A DNA stretch of 29,638 nucleotides, taken from positions 1 through 29,638 of the forward strand of contig CATWBO010000030.1 in the NCBI GenBank assembly GCA_958349055.1, in the 5' to 3' direction. Each line of letters starts with the position of its first letter. Positions within the stretch are counted from its first letter, which is position 1. This DNA is from an uncultured bacterium (GTDB taxonomy: Bacteria; Actinomycetota; Coriobacteriia; Coriobacteriales; Coriobacteriaceae). A model generated the notes under the pieces. The model was not told the origin of the DNA. It saw nothing but the letters and a program-made list of their open reading frames with translations, and made no database searches. Shown in pieces: positions 22,598 through 29,583 of this stretch. Made by a program: the position numbers and the translations under genes.

Positions 22598-23836
22598 CTA
22601 TGCGGCGGGCAGCTCGATGGTGAATATCGTGTGTTCGGGCGTCGATTCACATGCAACGGTACCGCCGTGTGCCGCGATGATCTCCTTGGCAATAGCAAGG
22701 CCCAAACCGGCACCACCGCGATTGGTCGCACGCGCCGCATCCAGGCGATAGAACTTCTCAAAGATCACCTTGAGCTTAGCCGCAGGGATAGGATCGCCCT
22801 GATTGATAAAGCGCACGCGTACGCCGCCATCGTCTTGGCGCCTGGCCTCAATCGTGATAGTCGAGCCCTCATAGCTATAGGCGACGGCGTTTTTCATGAT
22901 GTTGTTAAACACGCGGGCCATCTTGTCGCCATCCACGAGCACCGTCAGGTCCTCGCGAATATCAACTTGGGCTTCCTTATGCTGCTCGTTGAGGATGGGA
23001 TAGAACTCGTCAGCCTCCTGAGCCAACAGCAACCCCAGATCAACATAGCCGCGCGTGAGCACGATATCGTGGAAGTCAAAGCGCGTGATATCGAAGAACT
23101 CTTCGATGAGTGCATCGAGCCGGTGCGCCTTGTCGAGCGCCACGCCCGTAAAGTGTGCACGTTGCTCAACCGGCAGCTCAGGAGCCTCTTGCAGCAGCGA
23201 AAGATAGCCCACCACACTGGCAAGCGGGGTGCGTAGGTCATGTGCCAAGTACGTGACCAGATCGTCCTTGCGATGCGACTCGTCACGCAGAGCTTGCTGC
23301 ACCTTGCGCTCACGGTCACGCACGCGGTTAAGGGCGCCCTCGACCTCCAAGAAGTCGCCATCGATGTTGTCCCAGGTGTCGGGGTGATCGATCAGGCGAT
23401 CTTGAATACGAGCGGCCAGTACACAATCGGCATGCTGCTCGCCCTGCTCGTAGCCCTGGTAGTACAGGGCGCGGCCACAAAAGAACAGCACGCACACGGC
23501 AAGCGCCAGCACAAAGCCAAGCATGTTGAATACAAAGCCGGCATCGAACAGCACCGGCCCTTCGATGCCGCCGAGTGCCATGGCGCCAATCGCCAACGTC
23601 ATGGCCCACGCGGCACCGCCAATCACCACGCAGCGGCGTACGATTTCAAATCGATCGATCAGCAAAAAGCCAATGAGCAGAACCGCCAAGATTCCGACGA
23701 TGTTGTCGATGCCAATCAGCAGCAGGCTCAGCAAAAAGAGCAGCACCGTTGCAAGCGCGCGGTTGTCGACGACCGACCTCACGTATTCAAAGAGTCGATC
23801 GGGCACCTCGAACGCCTGTCTATCGTCTTTTGTCAT
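22598..23836 (-). CDS. VanS-like sensor histidine kinase
   Basis: Membrane histidine kinase of 412 aa. The N-terminal third holds about four close-packed hydrophobic helices (residues about 28-45, 48-62, 70-90, 101-123) with almost no extracytoplasmic loop, so it probably senses within the membrane. HisKA has YLAHDLRTPLASVVGYLSLL (His about 199), and the ATPase domain has N-box FNNIMKNAVAYS, EKFYRLDAARAT and G2 GGAGLGLAIAKEI. In the G1 position the sequence reads FINQGDPIP, without the usual DxGxG, as in VanS-type kinases. A GTG at 23842 is abutted by GGGGAA. The ATG at 23836 has six-base spacing and is preferred. It starts 25 bp after its response regulator. Confidence 0.88.
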   Translation of the reverse strand: MTKDDRQAFEVPDRLFEYVRSVVDNRALATVLLFLLSLLLIGIDNIVGILAVLLIGFLLIDRFEIVRRCVVIGGAAWAMTLAIGAMALGGIEGPVLFDAGFVFNMLGFVLALAVCVLFFCGRALYYQGYEQGEQHADCVLAARIQDRLIDHPDTWDNIDGDFLEVEGALNRVRDRERKVQQALRDESHRKDDLVTYLAHDLRTPLASVVGYLSLLQEAPELPVEQRAHFTGVALDKAHRLDALIEEFFDITRFDFHDIVLTRGYVDLGLLLAQEADEFYPILNEQHKEAQVDIREDLTVLVDGDKMARVFNNIMKNAVAYSYEGSTITIEARRQDDGGVRVRFINQGDPIPAAKLKVIFEKFYRLDAARATNRGGAGLGLAIAKEIIAAHGGTVACESTPEHTIFTIELPAA

Positions 23837-23861
23837 ATCCACTTCCCCACCATCAAAGGCG

Positions 23862-24557
23862 TTATTCGATTATGTAGCCGACGCCCCAGACGTTTTTGAT
23901 AAAGCGCGGCTTTTGAGCGTCGTCACCGATCTTTTCGCGCAGGTGGCGAATGTGCACCATCACCGTATTGTTGGAGCCGGGCATAAAATCCTCGTTCCAC
24001 ACCGCGCGGAACAGATCCTCCACGGCCACCACACTGCCGCGATGCTCGACCAGATACAGCAAGATGGAATACTCGATGGGCGTGAGGCGAACCGGCGCAC
24101 CGTCCACCGTTACGGAACGGGCATCGCGGTTGATCTCTAGGCCGTCGAACTGGATGGTCGGCGACTCGGCCGCCTGCGCACGGCTACCGTAGCTGGTGTA
24201 GCGACGAAGCTGAGCGTGCACGCGCGCGATGAGCTCCAGCGGGCGGAACGGCTTAACCACGTAATCGTCCGCGCCAAGCGAAAGGCCCTCGATCTTGTCT
24301 TGCTGGGCATCGCGCGCCGTCAGCATGATCACGGGATAGGTATGGCTGGAACGGATCGTACGCAGCAACTCAAGCCCATCGATATCGGGCAGCATGACAT
24401 CCAGCAGCGCCAGATCGAACTCCTGCTCCAAGATTGCCTTGGCAGCATCGGCCCCGCTATAGGCGACCTGTACGTCAAAGCCTTCTTTTGTAAGGTAGAT
24501 ACCAACCAAGTCGGCGATGGCCTTTTCGTCATCAACTACCAAAATGCGCTCGTTCAT
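23862..24557 (-). CDS. VanR-like OmpR-family response regulator
   Basis: Response regulator of 231 aa. The receiver has DDEKA, phospho-accepting Asp at about 53 in LLDVMLPDIDG, MLTARD and VVKPF. The winged-helix domain has LTPIEYSILLYLVEHRG, NNTVMVHIRHLREKIG and the C-terminal IKNVWGVGYIIE, matching the VanR/OmpR branch. GAGAGGA precedes the ATG by six bases. It is divergently oriented from the D,D-carboxypeptidase gene 197 bp away. VanR-type systems elsewhere control D,D-peptidases, so regulation of that neighbour is a reasonable guess from context. No vanHAX-type resistance genes are in the window. Confidence 0.9.
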   Translation of the reverse strand: MNERILVVDDEKAIADLVGIYLTKEGFDVQVAYSGADAAKAILEQEFDLALLDVMLPDIDGLELLRTIRSSHTYPVIMLTARDAQQDKIEGLSLGADDYVVKPFRPLELIARVHAQLRRYTSYGSRAQAAESPTIQFDGLEINRDARSVTVDGAPVRLTPIEYSILLYLVEHRGSVVAVEDLFRAVWNEDFMPGSNNTVMVHIRHLREKIGDDAQKPRFIKNVWGVGYIIE

Positions 24558-24686
24558 GCGTGCTCCTCTCGCGCTCCATTATGCCCGAGGGGGCGCATGC
24601 CACACACAACAAGCGCGGGTGATTAAGTCGGCCTTAAGCACCCTTGTGCCCGTTCGGGCGCGGATGTGAGCCACGCACGCACGCGA

Positions 24687-24715
24687 TGATCGCCGACACC
24701 GGCAAACGATATACT
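24687..24715 (+). promoter_or_regulatory. Possible promoter of the D,D-carboxypeptidase gene
   Basis: TATACT (24710-24715) with TGATCG (24687-24692) at 17-bp spacing. Transcription from here would start near 24722 and exclude the upstream in-frame ATGs, supporting the GTG at 24755 as the start codon. Confidence 0.4.
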
Positions 24716-24754
24716 CTAGTTCCAGAAGAGACCATCCCGTCGAAAGCGAAATCT

Positions 24755-26095
24755 GTGAAGTCCCTCACCTCTTTTGCAAAGCGCTCAGCTCAGCTTGCCG
24801 CCGGCTTTGTCTGCGCTATCGCCCTTGCCGCTGGCGTGCCCACCGTCGCCGGCGCCCAAGTACTCACGACCGACAATGTTTGCGGCAAAACCGCCGATGC
24901 GCGCGGCATCACGGCCGAAAATCTGCCCGATATCGATGCGACCAATGCGCTCGTCATGGGCAAAGACGGCACCGTCTACTACGGGCGCGGCGCCGATGAG
25001 CAGGTCAAAATCGCCTCGATCACCAAGGTCATGACCGCAATCCTAACCGTCGAGAATTGCAAGATGGACGAGAAGGTCACGGTGAGCAACGCCGCAGCCA
25101 CCGTGGGTAATTCGACCGCCGGCTTGCTCGAAGGCGACGAGCTTACCGTGGAGCAGGCACTGCGCGGCCTGATGATTCCCTCGGGCAACGACGCCGCCGT
25201 CGTGCTCGCCGAATATGTGGGCAAGAAGATCGAGCCTAAGACCAAAGACGCCGAGGCAACCTTTGTGAAGGCCATGAACGAGCGCGCTAAGAAGCTCGGC
25301 TGCACCGGTACGCTTTTTGAAAACCCGCATGGTCTGGACTTTGATGAGTGGGCTGGCGATATGCACTCAACCGCACACGACGTAGCGCTGATGATGCAGG
25401 AGGCCATGAAAAACGATACGATCCGCGAGGTCGTAGCGAGCGAGGATTCCTGGATCGAGGTCACGGGCGCCGACGGCACCGACCATTCGCATTCCATGGA
25501 CACGCATAACTATTTGCTGGGCCAAGATGGCAACATTGGCGGCAAGACCGGCACCACCGACGACGCGGGCTACTGCTTCACGAGCGCCTACAACCGCGAC
25601 GGCGACGAGATCTACACCGTCGTTTTGAACTCCACCACCACCGACCAGCGCTTTACCGATACCGCCACCCTTGCCAACTGGTACTACGGCCACAAGGTGA
25701 CGGTCGCAATCGCCAACACACAGGAAAAGACCGCCAACGGCAACCCGCTTATGGCGCGCATTGGCCAAACCGACTGGACGGATAAGACGATCGACGCCAC
25801 ACTCGCCGATCCCACGGCGCAAGCGACCGTGTTTTCCCTTGCCGGCGAGGTGACCGAAAAGGTTAGCTACGACGATCTTTCGGGCACGGTGCATGTGGGC
25901 GACAAGGTGGGTAGCGTCACGCTCAAGCAGGACGGCACCAAGATCGCCGTCATGGACCTGGTTGCCGACGAGGAAGGCGCAGGGCCGAATCCCATTGAAT
26001 GGCTGCTCGTGAAGCTCGATCGCTTGGGCCGTCGCATCGACAACCGCCCGCTCACGGCAGAAAGCGAGACCGTCGCCAAGGCGCCCGAGGTGTAG
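24755..26095 (+). CDS. D-alanyl-D-alanine carboxypeptidase (PBP5/DacF-like)
   Basis: Exported low-molecular-weight penicillin-binding protein of 446 aa that removes the terminal D-Ala from peptidoglycan stem peptides. A signal peptide is clear (AKRSAQLAAGFVCAIALAAG then VAGAQ, cleavage near residue 34). The three active-site motifs are SITK (88-91), SGN (143-145) and KTG (264-266). A PBP5-like C-terminal beta domain follows (SGTVHVGDKVGSVTL), and the end (NPIEWLLVKLDRLGRRI) looks like the amphipathic membrane-anchoring helix. The frame is open for 37 more codons (ATG or alternative starts from 24644), but those lie in the promoter region and precede the signal peptide. The GTG at 24755 lacks a strong ribosome binding site, so the start is uncertain. 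Only plus-strand gene, divergent from the VanR/S-like pair. Confidence 0.92.
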   Translation: MKSLTSFAKRSAQLAAGFVCAIALAAGVPTVAGAQVLTTDNVCGKTADARGITAENLPDIDATNALVMGKDGTVYYGRGADEQVKIASITKVMTAILTVENCKMDEKVTVSNAAATVGNSTAGLLEGDELTVEQALRGLMIPSGNDAAVVLAEYVGKKIEPKTKDAEATFVKAMNERAKKLGCTGTLFENPHGLDFDEWAGDMHSTAHDVALMMQEAMKNDTIREVVASEDSWIEVTGADGTDHSHSMDTHNYLLGQDGNIGGKTGTTDDAGYCFTSAYNRDGDEIYTVVLNSTTTDQRFTDTATLANWYYGHKVTVAIANTQEKTANGNPLMARIGQTDWTDKTIDATLADPTAQATVFSLAGEVTEKVSYDDLSGTVHVGDKVGSVTLKQDGTKIAVMDLVADEEGAGPNPIEWLLVKLDRLGRRIDNRPLTAESETVAKAPEV

Positions 26096-26123
26096 GGCGC
26101 AAGAATAATAAGCCCATTGAAAG

Positions 26124-26152
26124 GAGGCGTCCGAAAGGATGCCTCTTTTTTT
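26124..26152 (+). terminator. Terminator of the D,D-carboxypeptidase gene
   Basis: A 9-bp stem (26124-26132 with 26137-26145, loop GAAA, one G-U) followed by seven T residues. It lies 29 bp after the stop and directly abuts the leftmost tRNA-derived repeat remnant. Confidence 0.88.
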
Positions 26153-26184
26153 GAGGTTCGAATCCCCAGCTTACGTTCTTGATA
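26153..26184. repeat. Remnant of a third tRNA-Ser-linked repeat unit
   Basis: GGTTCGAATCCCCAGC (26155-26170), followed by a sequence ending TTCTTGATA, matches the right end of the next unit (26345-26374) exactly 190 bp further on. The left part of this unit is missing. The copy starts right at the T-run of the carboxypeptidase terminator. Confidence 0.65.
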
Positions 26185-26374
26185 GCAAAAAGGGCCCCGA
26201 ATGGAGCCCTTCTTTCAATTCATACTGGCGGAGAGCTGGGGATGTCCGGGCATGCTACGCATGCCCTCCGGCTTCAAAGCCTAACGGCTTTTCGCCCACG
26301 GGCTACAAACGCTTTCGCGTTTGCTTAACGCCCGTGCCCTCTCGGGTTCGAATCCCCAGCCGCCATTCTTGATA
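26185..26374 (-). repeat. 190-bp tRNA-Ser-linked chimeric unit
   Basis: Contains, from left, a terminator copy (26190-26211), the last 18 nt of tRNA-Ser including CCA on the minus strand (26226-26243), a structured domain, and a T-arm with shortened acceptor end on the plus strand (26345-26364). The domain holds GGGCATGC-TAC-GCATGCCC, AAAGCC-TAAC-GGCTTT, and a two-tier stem: CACGGGC/GCCCGTG outside (26297-26303 with 26330-26336) and CAAACGC/GCGTTTG inside (26306-26312 with 26317-26323). The same plan, with compensatory changes, occurs behind tRNA-Arg at 29162-29541. No tRNA D-arm or anticodon arm is present, so it is not a tRNA gene. Confidence 0.75.
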
Positions 26375-26401
26375 ATAAAAAGGGCCCCAAATGGGACCCT
26401 T
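26375..26401 (-). terminator. Terminator of tRNA-Ser
   Basis: AAGGGTCCC-ATTT-GGGGCCCTT on the minus strand (26380-26401, one G-U) followed by TTTATTAT. It begins 14 bp after the encoded CCA. A near-identical copy sits in the adjacent repeat unit (26190-26211). Confidence 0.85.
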
Positions 26402-26415
26402 CTTCAAATTCGTAC

Positions 26416-26506
26416 TGGCGGAGAGCTGGGGATTCGAACCCCAGATGCCCTTTTGGGGCATACTCGCTTAGCAGGCGAGCACCTTCGGCCTCTCGGTCAG
26501 CTCTCC
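26416..26506 (-). tRNA. tRNA-Ser (anticodon GCT)
   Basis: Complete class II tRNA gene, 91 nt including an encoded CCA (26416-26418). The 7-bp acceptor stem GGAGAGC/GCTCTCC, anticodon stem-loop CTCGC-CTGCTAA-GCGAG (anticodon GCT, reading AGC/AGT codons), a long variable arm (TGCCCC-AAAA-GGGCA), and T-arm CTGGGG-TTCGAAT-CCCCAG are all visible. Discriminator base is G, as usual for serine tRNAs. Its 3' end is the source of the chimeric repeat copies immediately downstream. Confidence 0.95.
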
Positions 26507-26520
26507 GTAACAGCCGTTCT

Positions 26521-26549
26521 ATAGTAACCAAACAGCCAAGGATGGGCAA
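26521..26549 (-). promoter_or_regulatory. Promoter of tRNA-Ser
   Basis: TTGCCC (26544-26549) and TACTAT (26521-26526) on the minus strand with a 17-bp spacer, 14 bp before the tRNA 5' end. Each hexamer matches the sigma-70-type consensus at four of six positions. Confidence 0.5.
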
Positions 26550-26598
26550 GAGGAAATTTTCTAATTGCCTAGCAGCCTTTCCTTCTTGAAAGCTTCGC

Positions 26599-29040
26599 CT
26601 ACCCCAGCGAGCGGTTGAGGGAGCCGAGCTCGTCGTTGCCCATGGTGCGCCACATTTGAAAGATGCAACCGCGTGCCAGGAAAAAGAAGCCGTTGTCGAC
26701 CAGTTGCACAGCGGCATCTGCCAGCTGATTCGTCACGGCGGACACTGGCGGCAGCTCGAGTCCAGCCTTGTGGATGGTCTCGACCGCTTCCTCGAACGTC
26801 GGAGGCTCGCTGACGCCCATCTCGTTCATAAGGCCCTGCATTTCTTCCAGCGCGCTGCTACCCGACTCCTCGCCGCGCGGCACCAGACGGTAACAAGCCA
26901 GCGCCAGGTCGAGCTGATCGCAATTCCAATAGGCAAACGCCAAGCGATAGAACAGGTAGCCGATTGCAGAACGATCGCTGGCAATACGTAGGCCGTGGCG
27001 CGCCACCTCGATAATCTCGTCAAAGCGCTCCAGACGCGCAAGCACGTTGATGAGCGCAAAGTGCGACTGCATGGACGAGCGCGCCAGATCGTAAAGATGG
27101 CGCACCTCGGGCAGTGCTCGTTCAAAGTCCTCTTGCTCGGCGTAAAAGCTGCAGATCTCGTGCTGGGCAAAGTACAGCGCATCGGGCGCACGTAGGATTC
27201 GCACAGAGCGGTCTTCTTCCAACACCGGTAGCACCATGCGCACCAGCTGGTTATCGCAAAACTGCGTTTGAACCGGACCTGTCGCCAAAAGCTCGGCGAC
27301 GGCGCACTTAGCCTCCAACTCCTCAACAAGACGGGAAAAGCCTTCAAAAGCACCTGTACGGTCGACTTTTGCCTGCTCGCGCAATTCAACAACACGGGCC
27401 ACGTATGGGTCGTCGTCCTCCTCCATGACCTCCAGCTCGTCAGCCGTATCGGCAAGCAGCAGATCGCGCAGCGCCGGCGGCAGCATGCGATGGTCATCAC
27501 GCGGACGAGCATGGACCTCCGCCGGCTCAATCGTCTCCGGAGCGGTTGACTCATATGCCTCAAGCACACGCTTGCACGGCATATCGTCCATGTCCATGCT
27601 CTCAAGATCCTTGGCGACAGGCACGCAATCGGCCAGATAGGCCGCGCGCCCAAAGAAATACGTTGCGACAACGCGCTCGCCCTGCTCACTGTCGGGAGCA
27701 GCAATCTGCACATAGCAGCGCGTGATGCAGGTGCCCGCGGCAAAACACGCTGCCGCAAGCGTGAGTGCCACGCGCGCATCGTGCTCCGCGGCCCAGATCG
27801 CGCGCGTGTCCTCGTCCAACTCGCGCCAGGCGTCATCTTGAGCGTCGTATTCACGTTGTGGCATAGCATCAACGACAGACTGCCCAAACCGAACGAGCAT
27901 GATCCCCTCGGCAACGTTTGCCCGATAGGTATAGTCGAGCCGCGTGACCACGTTAAGTGCCTCGACAATACGCGCGAAGCGGGTACGCACATCCCACTCA
28001 CCGCCCGGCTGGCAAGTCACCGTACCCGGTTTGCCCCACGGGTTATCGCTCGAGGCCGTATCGAGCAGTCGGGGAACATCGTTGGTCGTCTTGGCGATAT
28101 GCCACGCATCAAAGAGCGCGCAGCCCTCAAGGCTCGGCGAGGATGCCGCAGGGACCAATCCGGCCCCGATGTGCTCAAGGATGCCGGAGAGACGGTTAAG
28201 ACGGCACTCAATGGCGAGCAGCATGTCAATCTCGTCCTGGTCCAGCAGGCTGCGATCAAAATTGAGATAGAAAAGCTTTGAGCGATCGATGCGAGCCAGG
28301 CTCATCTCGGACTTAGCGGCGATGGTGCGCAAGCGGGGCAAGTCAATTTCACTCATAAGGGCGGCGGCATAGCGCTCGATACCGCTCGGATTCTCGGCAT
28401 GGTCAACGCGGTAGAGCAGCGTCTCGATAGCGTCAGGTAGCGGTGTCGTGTTAAAGCCCAAAAACACCTCGACCGGCTCGGGCAACTTTACGAGCTTGAT
28501 CTTGTCGACAACGTTTTGCATACCCTCGTCGAGTCCGTCGGCGTCCGCCGTGCTCGCAATGGTATTTTCAGAGTCAGCGAATATCACGTAGCGCAGGAAC
28601 ATCGATGCCATGAACTCACCGTAAGGAAGGGAGCGGGTCGAATTCCATGTCTCGTGATCGGACTGTTCGCGCATGGTACCTTCGGGAGAGCCGACGGTTC
28701 GCGCGCACGCGCGCATCATGCCGTTTGCTCCCCTCACCATAATCTCACCAATACCGGAGTCCAACTCGTCAAGGACCAGTTCCATGTCGGGATCGTTGGG
28801 CAGCGGAGCCTCGCTAACGGGGCGGTCCACCTTGTACACCTCACCCGAAACGCTTACGTAGCCCAAAAGCGACACATGGCTTTTGCCAACGAATTCGACG
28901 ACATAACAAGATTCATGCTGATCCTCGCCAAAGAGTTTCCAGACCACGCCATATGAGCGTCCCGCAGGCTGCTCGGGCATCGCCGGAAAGCGCTTCTTGG
29001 GATCGAGAAACCTGAGCTTGTATGTCGGACGCTCTGCCAC
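26599..29040 (-). CDS. Unrecognised large protein with TPR-like C-terminus
   Basis: An 813-residue protein I cannot assign to a named family. There is no signal peptide and no membrane helix, so it is probably cytosolic. The N-terminal part (1-200) is mixed beta and acidic, including VVWKLFGEDQHESCYVVEFVG. The middle (about 200-480) is helical and includes an Ala/Cys-rich stretch near AACFAAGTCITRCYVQIAA. An acidic linker (EVMEEDDDPY, near 560) follows. The last 200 residues read as helical pairs of TPR type, for example ALYFAQHEICSFYAEQEDFERALPEV (partly quoted: FAQHEICSFYAEQEDFERAL) and FYRLAFAYWNCDQLDLALACY. The GTG at 29040 has AGGGTG seven bases upstream. TPR folds bind proteins, so a scaffold or regulatory role is possible but unproven. 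It stands alone between two tRNA-repeat loci. Confidence 0.8.
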   Translation of the reverse strand: MAERPTYKLRFLDPKKRFPAMPEQPAGRSYGVVWKLFGEDQHESCYVVEFVGKSHVSLLGYVSVSGEVYKVDRPVSEAPLPNDPDMELVLDELDSGIGEIMVRGANGMMRACARTVGSPEGTMREQSDHETWNSTRSLPYGEFMASMFLRYVIFADSENTIASTADADGLDEGMQNVVDKIKLVKLPEPVEVFLGFNTTPLPDAIETLLYRVDHAENPSGIERYAAALMSEIDLPRLRTIAAKSEMSLARIDRSKLFYLNFDRSLLDQDEIDMLLAIECRLNRLSGILEHIGAGLVPAASSPSLEGCALFDAWHIAKTTNDVPRLLDTASSDNPWGKPGTVTCQPGGEWDVRTRFARIVEALNVVTRLDYTYRANVAEGIMLVRFGQSVVDAMPQREYDAQDDAWRELDEDTRAIWAAEHDARVALTLAAACFAAGTCITRCYVQIAAPDSEQGERVVATYFFGRAAYLADCVPVAKDLESMDMDDMPCKRVLEAYESTAPETIEPAEVHARPRDDHRMLPPALRDLLLADTADELEVMEEDDDPYVARVVELREQAKVDRTGAFEGFSRLVEELEAKCAVAELLATGPVQTQFCDNQLVRMVLPVLEEDRSVRILRAPDALYFAQHEICSFYAEQEDFERALPEVRHLYDLARSSMQSHFALINVLARLERFDEIIEVARHGLRIASDRSAIGYLFYRLAFAYWNCDQLDLALACYRLVPRGEESGSSALEEMQGLMNEMGVSEPPTFEEAVETIHKAGLELPPVSAVTNQLADAAVQLVDNGFFFLARGCIFQMWRTMGNDELGSLNRSLG

Positions 29041-29077
29041 GAAATATCACCCTGATCGGTCGCTTGAAGAAGGAGTG

Positions 29078-29095
29078 GTCGCGAATAAGTCGCGA
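29078..29095. repeat. Direct repeat in the leader of the large unknown gene
   Basis: GTCGCGA-ATAA-GTCGCGA: two direct 7-bp copies separated by ATAA, 38 bp upstream of the GTG start. Each contains the palindrome TCGCGA. It could be a regulator site or chance in GC-rich DNA. Confidence 0.3.
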
Positions 29096-29161
29096 CATCT
29101 ACTCGGAATCTTACACGAGTCGACAGGAAATCGTCCCTTTGGACGAAAGCACTCAAGCTGG

Positions 29162-29351
29162 CGTAAAAGAAAAGCCCCCGTTGCCGGGAGCTTTAATCTC
29201 AAATGGTGCGGCGTATAGGATTCCGCGCATCCGCTTCGCGGATCCGCACCGGCTTCGCCCGCCTGCCGGCGCGCTCGCCCGCGGGCTAAAAACGCCCCGC
29301 GTTTTCTTGACGCCCGCGCCTCGACCGAGGTTCGAATCCATGCGGTGCTTA
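29162..29351 (-). repeat. 190-bp tRNA-Arg-linked chimeric unit 1
   Basis: Contains a terminator copy (about 29172-29193, minus strand T-run), the last 20 nt of tRNA-Arg including CCA (29204-29223, minus strand), a GC-rich structured domain and a plus-strand T-arm GGTTCGAATCC (29329-29339). The two-tier stem is CGCGGGC/GCCCGCG (29280-29286 with 29312-29318) and AAAACGC/GCGTTTT (29289-29295 with 29299-29305), with internal loops TA and CTTGAC. The short open frames through it cross tRNA and terminator sequence and are not genes. Confidence 0.78.
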
Positions 29352-29541
29352 CGTAAAAGAAAAGCCCCCGTTTCCGGAGGCTTATAACTCAATTGGTGCG
29401 GCGTATAGGATTCCGCGCATCCGCTGCGCGGATCCGCACCGGCTTCGCCCGCCTGCCGGCGCGCTCGCCCGCGGGCTAAAAACGCCCCGCGTTTTCTTGA
29501 CGCCCGCGCCTCGACCGAGGTTCGAATCCATGCGGTGCTTA
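29352..29541 (-). repeat. 190-bp tRNA-Arg-linked chimeric unit 2
   Basis: A second copy of the unit to its left, exactly 190 bp on. It differs mainly in the terminator and spacer (about 29372-29394, where the stem changes but still pairs) and by one loop base (TTC to TGC) in the ATCCGC/GCGGAT hairpin. The structured domain is otherwise identical. Confidence 0.78.
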
Positions 29542-29573
29542 CGTAAAAGAAAAGCCCCCGTCGCCGGGAGCTT
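29542..29573 (-). terminator. Terminator of tRNA-Arg
   Basis: On the minus strand a 9-bp stem (29552-29560 with 29565-29573, one G-U, 4-nt loop) is followed by TTCTTTTAC. It lies 10 bp after the encoded CCA of tRNA-Arg, and the copies in both repeat units keep the fold. Confidence 0.8.
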
Positions 29574-29583
29574 TAATCTCAAA

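Noticed and set aside
22598..24557. Vancomycin-resistance cluster
   Set aside because: Only the regulator/sensor pair resembles VanR/VanS. No vanH, vanA-type ligase or vanX is present, and the nearby carboxypeptidase is a PBP5-type serine enzyme.
24644..24754. 37-residue N-terminal extension of the D,D-carboxypeptidase
   Set aside because: It would place a charged segment before a normal signal peptide and overlaps a likely -10 (TATACT at 24710).
26226..26364. A second tRNA gene in the tRNA-Ser repeat unit
   Set aside because: Only the 3' 18 nt of the tRNA and an opposite-strand T-arm are present. There is no anticodon arm, D-arm or matching 5' acceptor strand.
29153..29582. Short minus-strand ORFs (66-79 codons) repeated in the right-edge region
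   Set aside because: They read through tRNA 3' ends and terminators of the 190-bp units and have near-identical sequence only because the DNA is repeated.
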